Shown here piece by piece: positions 1 to 10,027 of a stretch of 64,000 nucleotides of DNA. A program made the position numbers and the translations under genes. The notes beneath the pieces were generated by a model. That model made no database searches. It was given only the letters and a program-made list of their open reading frames with translations, and had not been told where the DNA came from. How positions within the stretch are numbered: position 1 is the stretch's first letter; each line of letters starts with the position of its first letter. The stretch comes from Sphingomonas hylomeconis (lineage in GTDB: Bacteria > Pseudomonadota > Alphaproteobacteria > Sphingomonadales > Sphingomonadaceae): positions 705,056 through 769,055 of the forward strand of contig NZ_JANQBK010000001.1 in assembly GCF_025370105.1 (NCBI RefSeq), read 5' to 3'.

Positions 1-1
1 T

Positions 2-2512
2 GGTGAAGCTTTCCGAGCCGTCGAGGCCGAGCGTCTGGCGCGTGACGCCGTCGGCGAACTGCAGCGGCAGCACGCCCATGCCGACCAGGTTCGAGCGGTG
101 GATGCGCTCGAAGCTTTCGGTGATGACCGCGCGGACCCCAAGCAGGTTGGTGCCCTTGGCCGCCCAGTCGCGTGACGAGCCGGTGCCATATTCCTTGCCG
201 GCGATGACCACCAATGGCGTGCCATCGGCCTTGAAGCGCATCGCGGCGTCGTAGATCGCCATCGTCTCGCCCTTGTACGACGACATGCCGCCTTCGATGC
301 CGGGGACCATCTCGTTCTTGATGCGGATATTGGCGAAGGTGCCGCGCATCATCACGTCATGGTTGCCGCGGCGCGCGCCATAGCTGTTGAAGTCGGCGCG
401 GCTGACCTGATGCTCCTGCAGGAACGTGCCGGCCGGGCTGTCAGCCTTGATGCTGCCGGCGGGCGAGATGTGGTCGGTGGTGATCGAATCGCCGAGGATC
501 GCCAGCGGCCGTGCGTCGATGATGTCCTGCACGGGCGCAGGCGTCATCGTCATGCCCTCGAAATAGGGCGGGTTGGCGACATAGGTGCTGCCGGCGCGCC
601 ACGTATAGGTGTCGGAGCCCTCGACCTGGATTTCCTGCCATTTGGCGTCGCCGGCATAGACATTGCCGTAGCGGTTGCGGAACATGCTATCGTCGATATT
701 GGCGGTCATCACCGAGGCGATCTCGGCGTTCGATGGCCAGATGTCCTTGAGGTACACGTCCTGCCCGTCGGAGCCCTGACCCAGCGGCGTTTCGACCATG
801 TCGGTCGTGACCGAGCCCTTGATCGCATAGGCGACGACCAGCGGCGGCGAGGCGAGGAAGTTGGCACGCACGTCGGGCGAGACGCGGCCCTCGAAATTGC
901 GGTTGCCCGACAGGACCGAGGCGGCGACAAGATCGTTCTCGTTGATCGCGGCGGACAGTTCGGTGGCGAGCGGCCCGGAATTGCCGATACAGGTGGTGCA
1001 GCCATAGCCGACCAGATTGAAGCCCATCGCGTTGAGGTCGGTGGTGAGACCGGCCTTGTCGAGATAATCGGTAACGACCTGGCTGCCGGGGGCGAGCGAG
1101 GTCTTGACCCAGGGCTTGCTCTTCAGGCCCAGCGCATGCGCCTTGCGCGCGACGAGGCCAGCGGCGACCAGGACGCTCGGGTTCGAGGTATTGGTGCAAC
1201 TGGTGATTGCGGCGATCACGACGTCGCCGTCGCCCAGATCATGCTCGCGGCCCTCGACCGCGACGCGGTTCGGGCGATCCTTGTTGTAGAGCTTGAACAG
1301 ATCGCCGTTGAACACTTCGTCGACCTTGTTGAGCGCGACCTTGTCCTGCGGGCGCTTGGGGCCGGCGAGCGACGGCACGACGCAGCTCATGTCGAGCTCG
1401 AGCGTGTCGGTGAACACCGGATCGACGCTGTCCGCGTCGTGCCACAGGCCCTGCGCCTTGCAGTATGCCTCGACCAGCGCGACGGTTTCTTCCGAGCGCG
1501 CGGTGAGGCGCAGATACTCGATCGTCTTAGCGTCGATCGGGAAGAAGCCGCACGTCGCGCCATATTCCGGCGCCATATTGGCGATCGTCGCGCGATCGGC
1601 GAGCGTCATCGTATCGAGGCCAGGGCCGTAGAATTCGACGAACCGGCCGACCACGCCGCGCGAACGCAGCATCTGCGTGACGGTGAGCACGAGATCGGTG
1701 GCGGTGATGCCCTCGGCCATCGCGCCGGTAAGCTTGAAGCCGACCACTTCGGGGATCAGCATCGACACCGGCTGGCCGAGCATCGCCGCTTCGGCCTCGA
1801 TCCCGCCGACGCCCCAGCCGAGCACGCCCATGCCGTTGACCATCGTGGTGTGGCTGTCGGTGCCGACCAGCGTGTCGGGATAGGCGACCATGCGGCCATC
1901 GGCGTTATCGCCCGAGCTTTCCGCCGACCACACGGCCTGACCGATATATTCGAGGTTCACCTGGTGGCAGATGCCGGTGCCCGGCGGCACGACCTGGAAA
2001 TTGTCGAGCGCCTTGCTGCCCCACTTCAGGAATTCGTAGCGCTCGAAATTGCGCTCATATTCGAGATCGACGTTATCCTCGAACGCCTTGGGCGTGCCGA
2101 ATTCGTCGACCATCACCGAGTGATCGATGACGAGATGGACGGGGACCAGCGGATTGATCTTGGCCGCGTCGCCGCCCAGCTTGGTGATCGCATCGCGCAT
2201 CGCCGCCAGATCGACCACGCAGGGCACGCCGGTGAAATCCTGCATCAGCACGCGTGCGGGGCGATACTGGATCTCGCGATTGGAGCGCTGCTCCTGCTGC
2301 CAGTCGACGATCGCCTGTACGTCTTCGGTAGTGACGGTCTTGCCGTCCTCGAAGCGCAGCAGATTTTCCAGCAGCACCTTCATCGAGAAGGGCAGGCGGC
2401 TGATATCGCCGTACTTTTCCGCTGCCTTGGCCAGGGAGTAATAGTCGTATTGCTTGCCGTTCACGTCGAGCGTGGTGCGGGTGCCGAGTGTGTCCTGGCC
2501 GATGGCGGTCAT
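2..2512 (-). CDS. acnA: Aconitate hydratase AcnA (3' end cut by window edge)
   Basis: Cytoplasmic TCA-cycle enzyme that interconverts citrate and isocitrate with a [4Fe-4S] cluster. The first 837 codons are visible; the family is about 890 residues, so about 50 C-terminal residues lie off the left edge. The protein begins [12 protein letters not shown]. Cluster-ligand signatures are present: CTNTSNP and [10 protein letters not shown]. The substrate-binding segments [18 protein letters not shown] and [10 protein letters not shown] are also intact. The ATG at 2512 is preceded on the minus strand by a GGAAGG-type ribosome site. The long open frame on the opposite strand is a GC-bias shadow. Confidence 0.98.
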   Translation of the reverse strand, partial: MTAIGQDTLGTRTTLDVNGKQYDYYSLAKAAEKYGDISRLPFSMKVLLENLLRFEDGKTVTTEDVQAIVDWQQEQRSNREIQYRPARVLMQDFTGVPCVVDLAAMRDAITKLGGDAAKINPLVPVHLVIDHSVMVDEFGTPKAFEDNVDLEYERNFERYEFLKWGSKALDNFQVVPPGTGICHQVNLEYIGQAVWSAESSGDNADGRMVAYPDTLVGTDSHTTMVNGMGVLGWGVGGIEAEAAMLGQPVSMLIPEVVGFKLTGAMAEGITATDLVLTVTQMLRSRGVVGRFVEFYGPGLDTMTLADRATIANMAPEYGATCGFFPIDAKTIEYLRLTARSEETVALVEAYCKAQGLWHDADSVDPVFTDTLELDMSCVVPSLAGPKRPQDKVALNKVDEVFNGDLFKLYNKDRPNRVAVEGREHDLGDGDVVIAAITSCTNTSNPSVLVAAGLVARKAHALGLKSKPWVKTSLAPGSQVVTDYLDKAGLTTDLNAMGFNLVGYGCTTCIGNSGPLATELSAAINENDLVAASVLSGNRNFEGRVSPDVRANFLASPPLVVAYAIKGSVTTDMVETPLGQGSDGQDVYLKDIWPSNAEIASVMTANIDDSMFRNRYGNVYAGDAKWQEIQVEGSDTYTWRAGSTYVANPPYFEGMTMTPAPVQDIIDARPLAILGDSITTDHISPAGSIKADSPAGTFLQEHQVSRADFNSYGARRGNHDVMMRGTFANIRIKNEMVPGIEGGMSSYKGETMAIYDAAMRFKADGTPLVVIAGKEYGTGSSRDWAAKGTNLLGVRAVITESFERIHRSNLVGMGVLPLQFADGVTRQTLGLDGSESFT

Positions 2513-2920
2513 GGAGGCGGGTCCTTCCCTTATGGTGCCCGGGGCGTGGGGCGCGCAATGGGGAAGCGGGCAGGGCCGCAAAGGCGCGCCTCTGGCCGGG
2601 GCGAAATGGCTAGAGTCGGGGTCGCCTTAGCAAGGGGGTGGGGGCAGGGGAAGGGTGGTTAGCCGCGCTTTGCCCGTCGCGGCATCGTGGCGGGCGACCC
2701 CAGGGGACGGCTGGGGATCGCTGCCCGCCAAAGGAGCACGGATCCGGTGCTGCTGCACGATCGTCGCCGGCAATGGCGCTCGCCTCGGCAGGCGCCTTAC
2801 ATCCATATGACAGCGAGGCGCCCGGAGGCGGAATTGCGACGACCTGAGCGCGGGCAAGGGTGTTAGGACAGCAAAATTGTCGTAATCGGAGGCATCGCAA
2901 GAATCAGGCGGTTTCGACGG

Positions 2921-3193
2921 ATGATGTTCAGGACAGAGCGCCTTGCGCGCGTTGCGCATGCGATCGACGATGAGATGTTTTACCAGCGCCATGGCTTCAT
3001 GCCGGCGGCGGATCAGCCCGATCCGGCACCCGCCGTCGTCGCGATCGCCGAGGTGGCAATGCTGGCGACGGACGGTGATCTCGAGGCGCTCGATCGGCTG
3101 CGCGCGATGCGCGCCCAATATATGGCAACGCTAATCGACGGGCCTGCCGCGGAGGCTGGCGCTGACGCTGCGGTCGTCAGGCTGGGCGTCTGA
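2921..3193 (+). CDS. Small hypothetical protein (90 aa)
   Basis: Not recognised as a known family. The frame uses GC-rich third positions like real genes in this genome, and the translation is plausible: acidic and alanine-rich, with a helical segment near residues 45-65 (AMLATDGDLEALDRLRAMRAQY). It has no signal peptide or membrane segment. It starts with two consecutive ATG codons and has only a weak ribosome site. It is a monocistronic gene in the 0.8-kb gap between acnA and the dehydrogenase. The overlapping minus-strand frame has an unnatural Cys/His/Arg-rich composition and was not called. Confidence 0.5.
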   Translation: MMFRTERLARVAHAIDDEMFYQRHGFMPAADQPDPAPAVVAIAEVAMLATDGDLEALDRLRAMRAQYMATLIDGPAAEAGADAAVVRLGV

Positions 3194-3324
3194 CGCTGCC
3201 CATAAGGGGCACGCTTTGACCGCTGCCACAGTCTCACGCCAACGCACGGTGATGGGTCGCTTGGGATCGTTCCGGCGCTACCCCAGGCACGCGGCATGAA
3301 CTGCCATCGCAGGCTCGACCGGGG

Positions 3325-4323
3325 TTACGCCCAACCTTCCAGAACCTGATCCGGCGGTCGATGGCCATCGGCCCACATGCGGATGTTCTGGATCACCTTG
3401 TCGCCGGTCGCCATGCGGCCCTCAAGCGTGGCCGAGCCCATGTGCGGCAGCATGACGACATTGGGCAGCGCCAGCAGGCGCGGGTCGATCTGCGGTTCGT
3501 GCTTCCACACATCCAACCCGGCGCCGGCGAGCCGGCCCTGTTCAAGCGCGGTGGTCAGCGCATCCTCGTCGACGATGCCGCCGCGCGCCGCGTTGATCAG
3601 ATAGACGTGGCGGCGGAGCAGTGCGATGCGACGCGCGTCGATCAGGCCGCGGCTGTCGGCGTTCAGCGGGGTGTGGATGGTGAGGATGTCGATCTGGCCG
3701 AGCATCTCGTCCAGGTCTTCGTGCCAGGTGGCGGCAAGCTGCGCTTCGAGCACGGCAGGAAGGCGATGCCGATTATGGTAATGGACCGAGAGGCCGAAGG
3801 CGCGCGCGCGTAGCGCGACGGCCTGGCCGATCCGGCCCATGCCGATAATGCCGAGTGCCTTGCCGCCGATACGATGGCCGAGCATGCCGCCCGGGCTCCA
3901 GCCGGTCCATTGGCCCGAGCGCACCAGCTTCTCGCCCTCGGCCAGGCGGCGCGGGACGGACAGGATCAGCGCCATCGTCATATCGGCCGTGTCTTCGGTG
4001 AGCACGCCGGGCGTGTTGGTGACGATGATGCCGCGCGCGCGCGCCGCCTTGAGGTCAATATGGTTCACGCCGGCGCCGTAATTGGCGATCAGCTTGAGCC
4101 GCGGGCCGGCGGATTCGATCAGCGCCGCGTCGATCTCGTCGGTGACGGTGGGGACGAGAACGTCGCAATCCTGCACGGCCGCGGTGAGCTGCGCGCGGGT
4201 CAGCGCGCTGTCGGAGCGGTTGTTGTGCGTGTCGAACAGCTGCTCCATCCGATCCATCACCGCGTCGGCCAGTTCGCGGGTGACGATTACCTTCGGGTTC
4301 GGGCAGCGTCTCATTTCGGGCAT
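3325..4323 (-). CDS. D-2-hydroxyacid dehydrogenase (glyoxylate reductase-like)
   Basis: NAD(P)-dependent reductase of 2-oxo acids, cytoplasmic, 332 aa, the usual family length. The Rossmann motif GIIGMGRIGQA and the C-terminal LPHMGSAT segment with the catalytic His are present, and the Arg/Glu of the catalytic trio lie in NAARGGIVDEDAL. The frame is open further upstream to 4536, but those extra residues are low-quality and overlap the divergent SH3 gene, so the ATG at 4323 (MPEMRRCPNPKVIVTREL) was chosen; an ATG at 4314 is possible. The exact substrate (glyoxylate, hydroxypyruvate or another) cannot be told from sequence alone. Confidence 0.92.
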   Translation of the reverse strand: MPEMRRCPNPKVIVTRELADAVMDRMEQLFDTHNNRSDSALTRAQLTAAVQDCDVLVPTVTDEIDAALIESAGPRLKLIANYGAGVNHIDLKAARARGIIVTNTPGVLTEDTADMTMALILSVPRRLAEGEKLVRSGQWTGWSPGGMLGHRIGGKALGIIGMGRIGQAVALRARAFGLSVHYHNRHRLPAVLEAQLAATWHEDLDEMLGQIDILTIHTPLNADSRGLIDARRIALLRRHVYLINAARGGIVDEDALTTALEQGRLAGAGLDVWKHEPQIDPRLLALPNVVMLPHMGSATLEGRMATGDKVIQNIRMWADGHRPPDQVLEGWA

Positions 4324-4420
4324 GAATGCGGCTTGGCGGAGGGGCGCGGCGACGTCAACGGTGGTTGAAGCACCGACGCCCGACGGGGTAGGTACAAGGC
4401 TGGTTTTATCGGGAGCATGT

Positions 4421-4909
4421 ATGCGTATTGGAGCGAAGCTGGCGCTGGGGGGACTCGCGATGGCGCTCAGCGTGCCGGCGGTCGGCGCGCTGGTGCAGAA
4501 GAAGGTGCCGTATTTCGCGTCGATCTCGGCCGGCAAGGCGCGGATGCGCGCCGGCCCCGGGCGAACCTATCCCGCGAACTGGCTGTACCAGCGCGCCGGG
4601 CTGCCGGTGAAGGTGGTGGCGGTGTTCGAGAAAGGCAGCTGGTACAAGGTCGAGGATCCCAGCGGCACGCAAGGCTGGATCCTCGGCGCGCTGATCAGCG
4701 ACACGCGCACCGCGCTGGTGACCGGCGGTGTCGCCGAACTGCACGATTCGCCGCGGATCGCGGGGCGGGTGACGTGGCGCGCGGCGCCCGGCGTGGTGGG
4801 CCGCGTAAGCAAGTGTGCGCGCGGCTGGTGCTATCTCGATGTGAAGGGGCGCGGCGGCTATGTCGAGACGCGCAGCCTCTGGGGCGTCGAGGCTGAAGAG
4901 ACGCTGTGA
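4421..4909 (+). CDS. Secreted SH3-domain protein
   Basis: A 162-residue exported protein. Residues 1-23 form a signal peptide (MRIGAKLALGGLAMALSVPAVGA), followed by a bacterial SH3 domain of the DUF1058 type (RMRAGPGRTYPANWLYQRAGLPVKVV) that probably binds peptidoglycan or another envelope ligand. A GGGAG ribosome site lies 5 nt before the ATG. It is divergent from the dehydrogenase gene and overlaps the next gene by one base (TGATG), so the two form an operon. The role in envelope maintenance is inferred from the domain. Confidence 0.85.
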   Translation: MRIGAKLALGGLAMALSVPAVGALVQKKVPYFASISAGKARMRAGPGRTYPANWLYQRAGLPVKVVAVFEKGSWYKVEDPSGTQGWILGALISDTRTALVTGGVAELHDSPRIAGRVTWRAAPGVVGRVSKCARGWCYLDVKGRGGYVETRSLWGVEAEETL

Positions 4910-5364
4910 TGCGGATCGAGCGCGACGATCTGACTCATCCCGACGTCATCGCGCTGCTCGAACTGCATGTGTGGACCGCACACGAAAATTCGCCGCCCGG
5001 AAGCGCCTTTGCCCTGGATCTCAGCGGACTGCGCGATCCCAAGGTGCCTTTGTGGTCGGCCTGGGAGGGCGATACGTTGCTCGGGCTCGGCGCGCTCAAG
5101 GAACTGGCGGCGACGCATGGCGAGGTGAAGTCGATGCGGACGGCGCCGGGCCAGTTGCGGCGTGGCGTGGCGGCGGCGATGCTCGACCATCTGATCGGCG
5201 CGGCACGGGCGCGAGGCTATACGCGGCTCAGCCTGGAGACGGGCACGAACGAGGCGTTCGCGCCGGCGCGGGCCTTGTACGAGCGCGCCGGGTTCGTGCC
5301 GAGTGCGGCGTTCGGGGATTATGCGCTGACCGAGTTCAATAGGTGTTACGCGCTGGCGCTGTAG
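4909..5364 (+). CDS. GNAT-family N-acetyltransferase
   Basis: Acetyl-CoA-dependent acyltransferase of about 151 aa, one GNAT domain. The core includes a KSMRTAPGQLRRGVAAAML block that corresponds to motif A (the acetyl-CoA pyrophosphate loop is Q-L-R-R-G-V-A) and the C-terminal ETGTNEAFAPARALYERAGFVP block typical of the family. The start is the ATG that overlaps the stop of the SH3 gene. The overall layout resembles small YjaB/PhnO-like members; the substrate is unknown. Confidence 0.88.
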   Translation: MRIERDDLTHPDVIALLELHVWTAHENSPPGSAFALDLSGLRDPKVPLWSAWEGDTLLGLGALKELAATHGEVKSMRTAPGQLRRGVAAAMLDHLIGAARARGYTRLSLETGTNEAFAPARALYERAGFVPSAAFGDYALTEFNRCYALAL

Positions 5365-5390
5365 GCTCGGGAAAGCTGAAGCAGCTGATA

Positions 5391-5464
5391 TTCCCGCGAA
5401 AGCGGGAGTCCCCGGGGCATAATCGCTTGTGCGCTTGGCCCTGGGTCCCGCTTTCGCGGGAGAA
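5391..5464. repeat. Intergenic compound hairpin repeat (family a)
   Basis: Two oppositely oriented copies of a self-complementary block, TTCCCGCGAAAGCGGGAGT and TCCCGCTTTCGCGGGAGAA, flank a GC-rich centre. Each block can fold by itself and the two also pair with each other. This is the layout of REP/BIME-like elements that are common between sphingomonad genes. It lies between convergent ends (GNAT on plus, thiolase on minus) and may also terminate transcription in both directions. Confidence 0.8.
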
Positions 5465-5512
5465 CCAGAGGCGGCACACGCTGGGCGGTGCCGCCTTCGA
5501 CATCGCGCTGAG

Positions 5513-6706
5513 CTAGTCCATCAGTTCCACCGCCACCGCCGTCGCTTCGCCGCCGCCGATGCACAGAGCGGCGATGCCCTTCTTCAGCCCCCGGTTCTGC
5601 AGCGCGGCGATCAGCGTCGCCAGGATGCGCGCACCGCTGGCGCCGATCGGATGGCCGAGCGCGGTCGCGCCACCATTCACGTTGACCTTGTCGTGCGGAA
5701 TATCGAGATCGCGCATCGCGATCATCGAGACGACGGCAAATGCCTCGTTGATCTCGAACAGGTCGACGTCCGCCACGCTCCAGCCGGTCTTGTCGAGCAC
5801 CTTGCGGATGGCGTGGACCGGCGCGGTGGTGAATTTCGCCGGGGCATGTGCGTGCGCGGCGTGGGCAACGATGCGCGCGAGCGGCTTGAGGCCGGCGGCA
5901 TCGGCGACACTCTGGCGCGTCATCACCAATGCGGCGGCACCGTCCGAGATCGATGAGGCGTTGGCGGCGGTGATCGTGCCGTCCTTGGCGAAGGCGGGCT
6001 TCAGCGTCGGGATCTTGTCGGCATTGCCCTTGGGCGGCTGTTCGTCGGCGGTGACGCTTTCGGTGCCTTTGCGACCGGTGATCTCCACCGGGGTGATCTC
6101 GCGATCGAACGCGCCGGATCGCTGCGCGCTCTGCGCGCGGCTGAGCGACGTGATGGCATAATCATCCTGCGCGGCGCGGGTGAACTGATAGTCGGTGGCG
6201 GTTTCCTCGGCGAAGCTGCCCATCGCGCGGCCCGGTTCATAGGCATCCTCGAGCCCGTCGAGGAACATGCTGTCCATCACCCGGTCATGCCCCATGCGCG
6301 CGCCGCCGCGATGCTTGGCGAGGATGTACGGCGCGTTGGTCATGCTTTCCATGCCGCCGGCGACGAGCAGGTCGACCGAGCCCGCGGCCAGCGCCTCGGC
6401 GCCCATGATCGCCGCCTGCATGCCCGAGCCGCACATCTTGTTGACCGTGGTCGCCTCGACCGATTCCGGTAGCCCGGCCTTGAGCGCGGCCTGGCGCGCC
6501 GGGGCCTGACCGAGCCCGGCGGGGAGCACGCAGCCCATATAGATGCGCTCGACCGTCGCACCGTCGACGCCGGCACGCGCGATCGCCGCCTTCACCGCGG
6601 TCGCGCCGAGCTCGGTCGCGCTGGCGCCGGCCAGGGCACCCTGGAAGCTGCCCATCGGCGTGCGCGCATAGGACAGGATGACGACGGGATCGAGCGTATC
6701 GGGCAT
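5513..6706 (-). CDS. Acetyl-CoA C-acyltransferase (thiolase)
   Basis: Biosynthetic/degradative thiolase of 397 aa that condenses or cleaves acyl-CoA through a Cys nucleophile. The three active-site blocks are clear: NKMCGSGMQ (nucleophile Cys), GGATALGHPIGASG (His) and LCIGGGEATAVAVE (second Cys). The N-terminus is VILSYARTPMGSFQG. Length and motifs fit acetyl-CoA acetyltransferases (AtoB/PhaA group), but no PHB or fatty-acid genes lie next to it to narrow the role. Confidence 0.95.
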   Translation of the reverse strand: MPDTLDPVVILSYARTPMGSFQGALAGASATELGATAVKAAIARAGVDGATVERIYMGCVLPAGLGQAPARQAALKAGLPESVEATTVNKMCGSGMQAAIMGAEALAAGSVDLLVAGGMESMTNAPYILAKHRGGARMGHDRVMDSMFLDGLEDAYEPGRAMGSFAEETATDYQFTRAAQDDYAITSLSRAQSAQRSGAFDREITPVEITGRKGTESVTADEQPPKGNADKIPTLKPAFAKDGTITAANASSISDGAAALVMTRQSVADAAGLKPLARIVAHAAHAHAPAKFTTAPVHAIRKVLDKTGWSVADVDLFEINEAFAVVSMIAMRDLDIPHDKVNVNGGATALGHPIGASGARILATLIAALQNRGLKKGIAALCIGGGEATAVAVELMD

Positions 6707-6824
6707 GGAAGGACCTTATAGCGAAGGGCGGCGTTATAGTGGGGTGGTCTAATGGCCGGCGCCGCGATTTACAAATCGACGGTTCTGGTCGGCGACCAGC
6801 GGCAACTGCCTTGCTGATCTGCCT

Positions 6825-6846
6825 ATGCAACCCAAGTTGCATTTTT
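6825..6846 (+). terminator. Terminator-like hairpin upstream of the GAF-EAL gene
   Basis: ATGCAAC and GTTGCAT form a 7-bp stem around a CCAA loop and are followed at once by TTTTT, the form of an intrinsic terminator on the plus strand. No plus-strand gene ends here, since the flanking thiolase gene is on the minus strand. It would therefore act on a leader transcript of the gene that starts about 50 nt downstream. The function is inferred. Confidence 0.4.
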
Positions 6847-6894
6847 CTCTGCTCTATTATCAGTTCTTTAGTGGCAAATCCTGATTGTGCGGCA

Positions 6895-8679
6895 ATGAAG
6901 GGAACTGCCGTGCATACCGAAGACGCGCGCCTCTACGCGCTCCATCAGCTGAAATTGCTGGATACGCCGGCCAGCGAAAGTTTCGATCGCATCACCCGCA
7001 TGGCGGCGCAGATTTTCGGCCTGCCGATCGCCGCGATATCTCTCACCGACAGCGACCGGCAATGGTTCAAATCGCGCGTCGGCGTCGACGACCAGACAAT
7101 TCCGCGCGCGCAAGCGCCCTGCAGCCAGGTCGCAGAGCTGACCGAATCGCTTGTCATCCCGGACCTGGCGGCGGACCCGGACTATGCGACCAGTCCGCTC
7201 GCCGCCCAGGGCGTGCGTTTCTACGCCGGCGTGCCGCTGGTCACCCCGGGGGGCCACGGGCTGGGCGCGTTGTGCGTGCTCGGCACCACGCCTCGCACCG
7301 CGACCGATTCGGAGATGCGCGCGTTGCGCGACCTGGCCGAGATGACGATGTCGCAAATCGAACTGCAGCATGCCGTCGGCCGTATCGATCCGATCAGTGG
7401 CCTGCCCAACCGGCGGCAGCTGATGGAGGATCTGGACGATGTCGCGCCCGATCAGCGCGGCAGCAGGCGGCTGTTGGTGCTGCTCGATCTCGCCCGAGAC
7501 GATCAGCTGAAGCAGGGCATGCGCGTGATGGGATCGGCGTTCGTCGACGATATGGTCACCGAAGCCGCGCGCCAGCTGTATCGCGCTTTGGGGAAGGACA
7601 GGGTCGCCTACCATGTCGGGACGACGCAATTCGCCTTTCTGGCACCGGCGGACGTCGACGACACGGCCTATGCCCGGTTTCTCGGCAGCCGCCTCAACGC
7701 GATCCTGAGCGTCGCGCCGGCGCGCTTCGTGCTGACCGCGGCGATCGGTGTCGCGCCGTTCAGCATCGGCACGACGCGCGCCACCGATGCGCTGCGCGCC
7801 GCTTTCGGCGCGGCGCAGGATGCGCGCGGCGACAATGTCGCGGTGCGGTTCCATTCGCTGGCCAATGACGGGCAGCAGGCGCGCAGTTTCAAGCTGCTGC
7901 ACGCGTTCGAGGCGGCGCTGGGCCGGCCGGGCGAACTGCGCCTGGTCTTCCAGCCGCGCGTCGATCTCGGCACGGGGCGCTGCGTCGGTGCGGAAGCGCT
8001 GTTGCGGTGGCGCCATCCGACGCTGGGCGACGTCTCCCCGGCGGAGTTCATCCCGATCATCGAGCGCACCGCGATCGTGCGGCAGGCGACGATGTGGGTG
8101 CTCGGCGCGGCGATCGCGCAGCTTGCCGCCTGGCAGGCGGCGGGGCCGGACGTGCATCTGTCGGTCAACATCTCGGCCGCCAATCTCGAGGAGCCCGACT
8201 TCGCGGCACGGGTCCTGCTGCTGCTGATCAAGCATCACGTGAAGCCCGAACTGCTCGAGCTCGAGATTACCGAGAGCGCCGTGATGGAGAATGCCACCAC
8301 CGCCTCGGCGCAGCTCGAAGCGCTGGCGGATGGCGGCGTGACGCTGGCGATCGACGATTTCGGCACCGGCTATAGCAGCCTAGCCTATCTGCAGCGGCTG
8401 CCGGCGCACATCGTCAAGATCGATCAGTCGTTCGTCCGCGCGCTGGCGGACAATGCCGGCGACCGCATGCTGGTGCGATCGATGATCGGCCTGTCGCACG
8501 GGCTGGGCTATAGCGTCGTCGCAGAGGGCGTGGAAACCGCAGCGGTGGCCACCTTGCTGCGCGAGATGGGGTGCGAGGCGGCGCAGGGCTTCCTGTTCGC
8601 GCGGCCGCTCGAATTGCCGGATTGGGACCGCTGGCTGCACGATCATGCCGCGTCCGTCGCGGCGAGCCTGGCGGCCTGA
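6895..8679 (+). CDS. GAF - degenerate GGDEF - EAL c-di-GMP phosphodiesterase
   Basis: About 594 aa. Domains in order: N-terminal GAF sensor (about 10-160), a degenerate GGDEF domain (about 165-320) and an EAL domain (about 335-585). The GGDEF block has lost its signature: GTTQFAFLAP stands where GGDEF should be, so it should not make c-di-GMP. The EAL domain keeps its metal and catalytic motifs: E367-A-L, DDFGTGYSS and EGVETAA. It is therefore predicted to hydrolyse c-di-GMP. Start choice: ATG at 6895. A GTG at 6910 has a better-spaced AAGGGA site and gives a natural GAF N-terminus (VHTEDARLYALHQL). The upstream extension to 6739 reads poorly. Confidence 0.93.
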   Translation: MKGTAVHTEDARLYALHQLKLLDTPASESFDRITRMAAQIFGLPIAAISLTDSDRQWFKSRVGVDDQTIPRAQAPCSQVAELTESLVIPDLAADPDYATSPLAAQGVRFYAGVPLVTPGGHGLGALCVLGTTPRTATDSEMRALRDLAEMTMSQIELQHAVGRIDPISGLPNRRQLMEDLDDVAPDQRGSRRLLVLLDLARDDQLKQGMRVMGSAFVDDMVTEAARQLYRALGKDRVAYHVGTTQFAFLAPADVDDTAYARFLGSRLNAILSVAPARFVLTAAIGVAPFSIGTTRATDALRAAFGAAQDARGDNVAVRFHSLANDGQQARSFKLLHAFEAALGRPGELRLVFQPRVDLGTGRCVGAEALLRWRHPTLGDVSPAEFIPIIERTAIVRQATMWVLGAAIAQLAAWQAAGPDVHLSVNISAANLEEPDFAARVLLLLIKHHVKPELLELEITESAVMENATTASAQLEALADGGVTLAIDDFGTGYSSLAYLQRLPAHIVKIDQSFVRALADNAGDRMLVRSMIGLSHGLGYSVVAEGVETAAVATLLREMGCEAAQGFLFARPLELPDWDRWLHDHAASVAASLAA

Positions 8680-8791
8680 GCGGCACGCCTGGCGGCAACG
8701 CGCTGTCGGGTGCGGCGAGGGGTGACGCGGTGCCGGCTTCGGACTATCGCGCCGGGATGGACAGCGCCCCCCCGCACCGTCGTTTCTCCGC

Positions 8792-9577
8792 GTGGCGCAT
8801 GGCGGGGGCCAGCGGCACGTGACCGCCGCAACGATCTTCTGGCCGGCGATGCTGGCACTGCTCGGCGCGATCCTCGGCAGCTTCATCGCCACCCTGGTGA
8901 TCCGCTGGCCGGCGGGGCGATCGGTGCTGCGCGGACGATCGCATTGTGATTCATGCGATGCGGCGCTGACGGCGCGTGATCTCGTGCCGCTGCTCAGCGC
9001 GGCGCTGTCACGGGGGCGGTGCCGGACGTGTGGCGCCGCGATCGACGCGCGGCACTGGCAGATCGAGCTCGCCGCCTTGTGGATCGGCGCCGCGGCGGGG
9101 CTGGCGATCGGCGGGCCGGTGGCGCTGGCCGGTGCGCTGTTCGGCTGGCTGCTGCTCGCGCTGGCAGCGCTCGACATCACCGATCTATGGCTGCCGGACC
9201 GGCTGACGGGCACGCTCGCGCTGGCGGGGCTGGCGACCGGGCTGCTCGGCATCGCGCCGGCGCCGATCGATCGGCTGATCGGCGGGGCGGCGGGCTTCGC
9301 GTCGCTGTGGGCGATCGGCGCGGCGTACAAGGCATTGCGCGGGCGCGAGGGGCTGGGCGCCGGCGACCCGAAATTGCTCGGCGCGATCGGACTGTGGCTG
9401 GGCTGGGCGATGCTGCCGGCGGTGTTGCTGCTGGCGGCGCTGACCGGCCTGGCGGTGGTGCTGGCCGGCATGATCCGCGGGCGGGCGGCGCGGCTCGACG
9501 ACAAGGTGCCGTTCGGCGCGCTGCTGGCGATCGCGGCTTACCCCGCCTGGCTGTTTCTGTTAGGCTTTGCGCGATGA
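8792..9577 (+). CDS. Prepilin peptidase (A24 family)
   Basis: Integral-membrane aspartyl protease that cleaves type IV-pilin-like leaders and may N-methylate the mature end. About 261 aa with multiple hydrophobic helices. The cytoplasmic zinc loop has the two CxxC pairs (CDSCDAAL and CRTCGA). The catalytic aspartates lie in ALDITDLWLPD and in the GAGDPKLLGA (GxGD) motif. The ATG at 8792 is used; a GTG at 8819 (VTAATIFWPAM) places the first membrane helix closer to the N-terminus and is a real alternative. No pilin or secretion genes are adjacent. It overlaps the next gene by 4 nt. Confidence 0.9.
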   Translation: MAHGGGQRHVTAATIFWPAMLALLGAILGSFIATLVIRWPAGRSVLRGRSHCDSCDAALTARDLVPLLSAALSRGRCRTCGAAIDARHWQIELAALWIGAAAGLAIGGPVALAGALFGWLLLALAALDITDLWLPDRLTGTLALAGLATGLLGIAPAPIDRLIGGAAGFASLWAIGAAYKALRGREGLGAGDPKLLGAIGLWLGWAMLPAVLLLAALTGLAVVLAGMIRGRAARLDDKVPFGALLAIAAYPAWLFLLGFAR

Positions 9578-10014
9578 TATTTTCCGCGCTTGTGATGATG
9601 CTGGCCCAGGCGGTCGCAATCGTGCCGTCGCCGCTGCCCAGCGATCTGCCCATCGCGCCCCTGGCCGGGCAGAACATGCCGGTGCGCGGTTGCGCCGCCT
9701 TTCTGTTCGCACCGGGCGACAAGCCGGTATTCCTCGCCCAGGCGGGCGCCGATCCCGCGCAGTTGCGTGTCTCGCTGGGTGGCACGGTCACCGATCTGCC
9801 ACGCACCGCGCAAAGCGGTGCCGGAAGCTTCGGTTTTGGCGGCACGATGAACTATGCGGCGGGCGACGTGACGGCGGTGCTCGACATGACGATCGCGACG
9901 CGCGCCGATCTCAAGGACGGCGCAGCGGTAAAGGATGCGACGCTCAGGATCGAGCGCGTCGGACAGGATGGTGTCGTGGTGCCGGTCGTGGGGATCGTCG
10001 CCTGCGCTAAATAA
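9574..10014 (+). CDS. Hypothetical exported protein
   Basis: 146 aa, family not recognised. A hydrophobic N-terminus (MIFSALVMMLAQAVAIV) looks like a signal peptide and the rest is a small beta-rich domain with two cysteines (RGCAAFLF and the terminal VACAK) that could form a disulphide. The ATGA overlap with the prepilin peptidase gene indicates co-translation. The pairing suggests an envelope location, but no function can be assigned. Confidence 0.7.
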   Translation: MIFSALVMMLAQAVAIVPSPLPSDLPIAPLAGQNMPVRGCAAFLFAPGDKPVFLAQAGADPAQLRVSLGGTVTDLPRTAQSGAGSFGFGGTMNYAAGDVTAVLDMTIATRADLKDGAAVKDATLRIERVGQDGVVVPVVGIVACAK

Positions 10015-10027
10015 GGGGGAGAGCGAG

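Noticed and set aside
359..2662. 767-codon plus-strand open frame
   Set aside because: Antisense to acnA; Arg/His/Asp-rich translation typical of GC-bias shadows.
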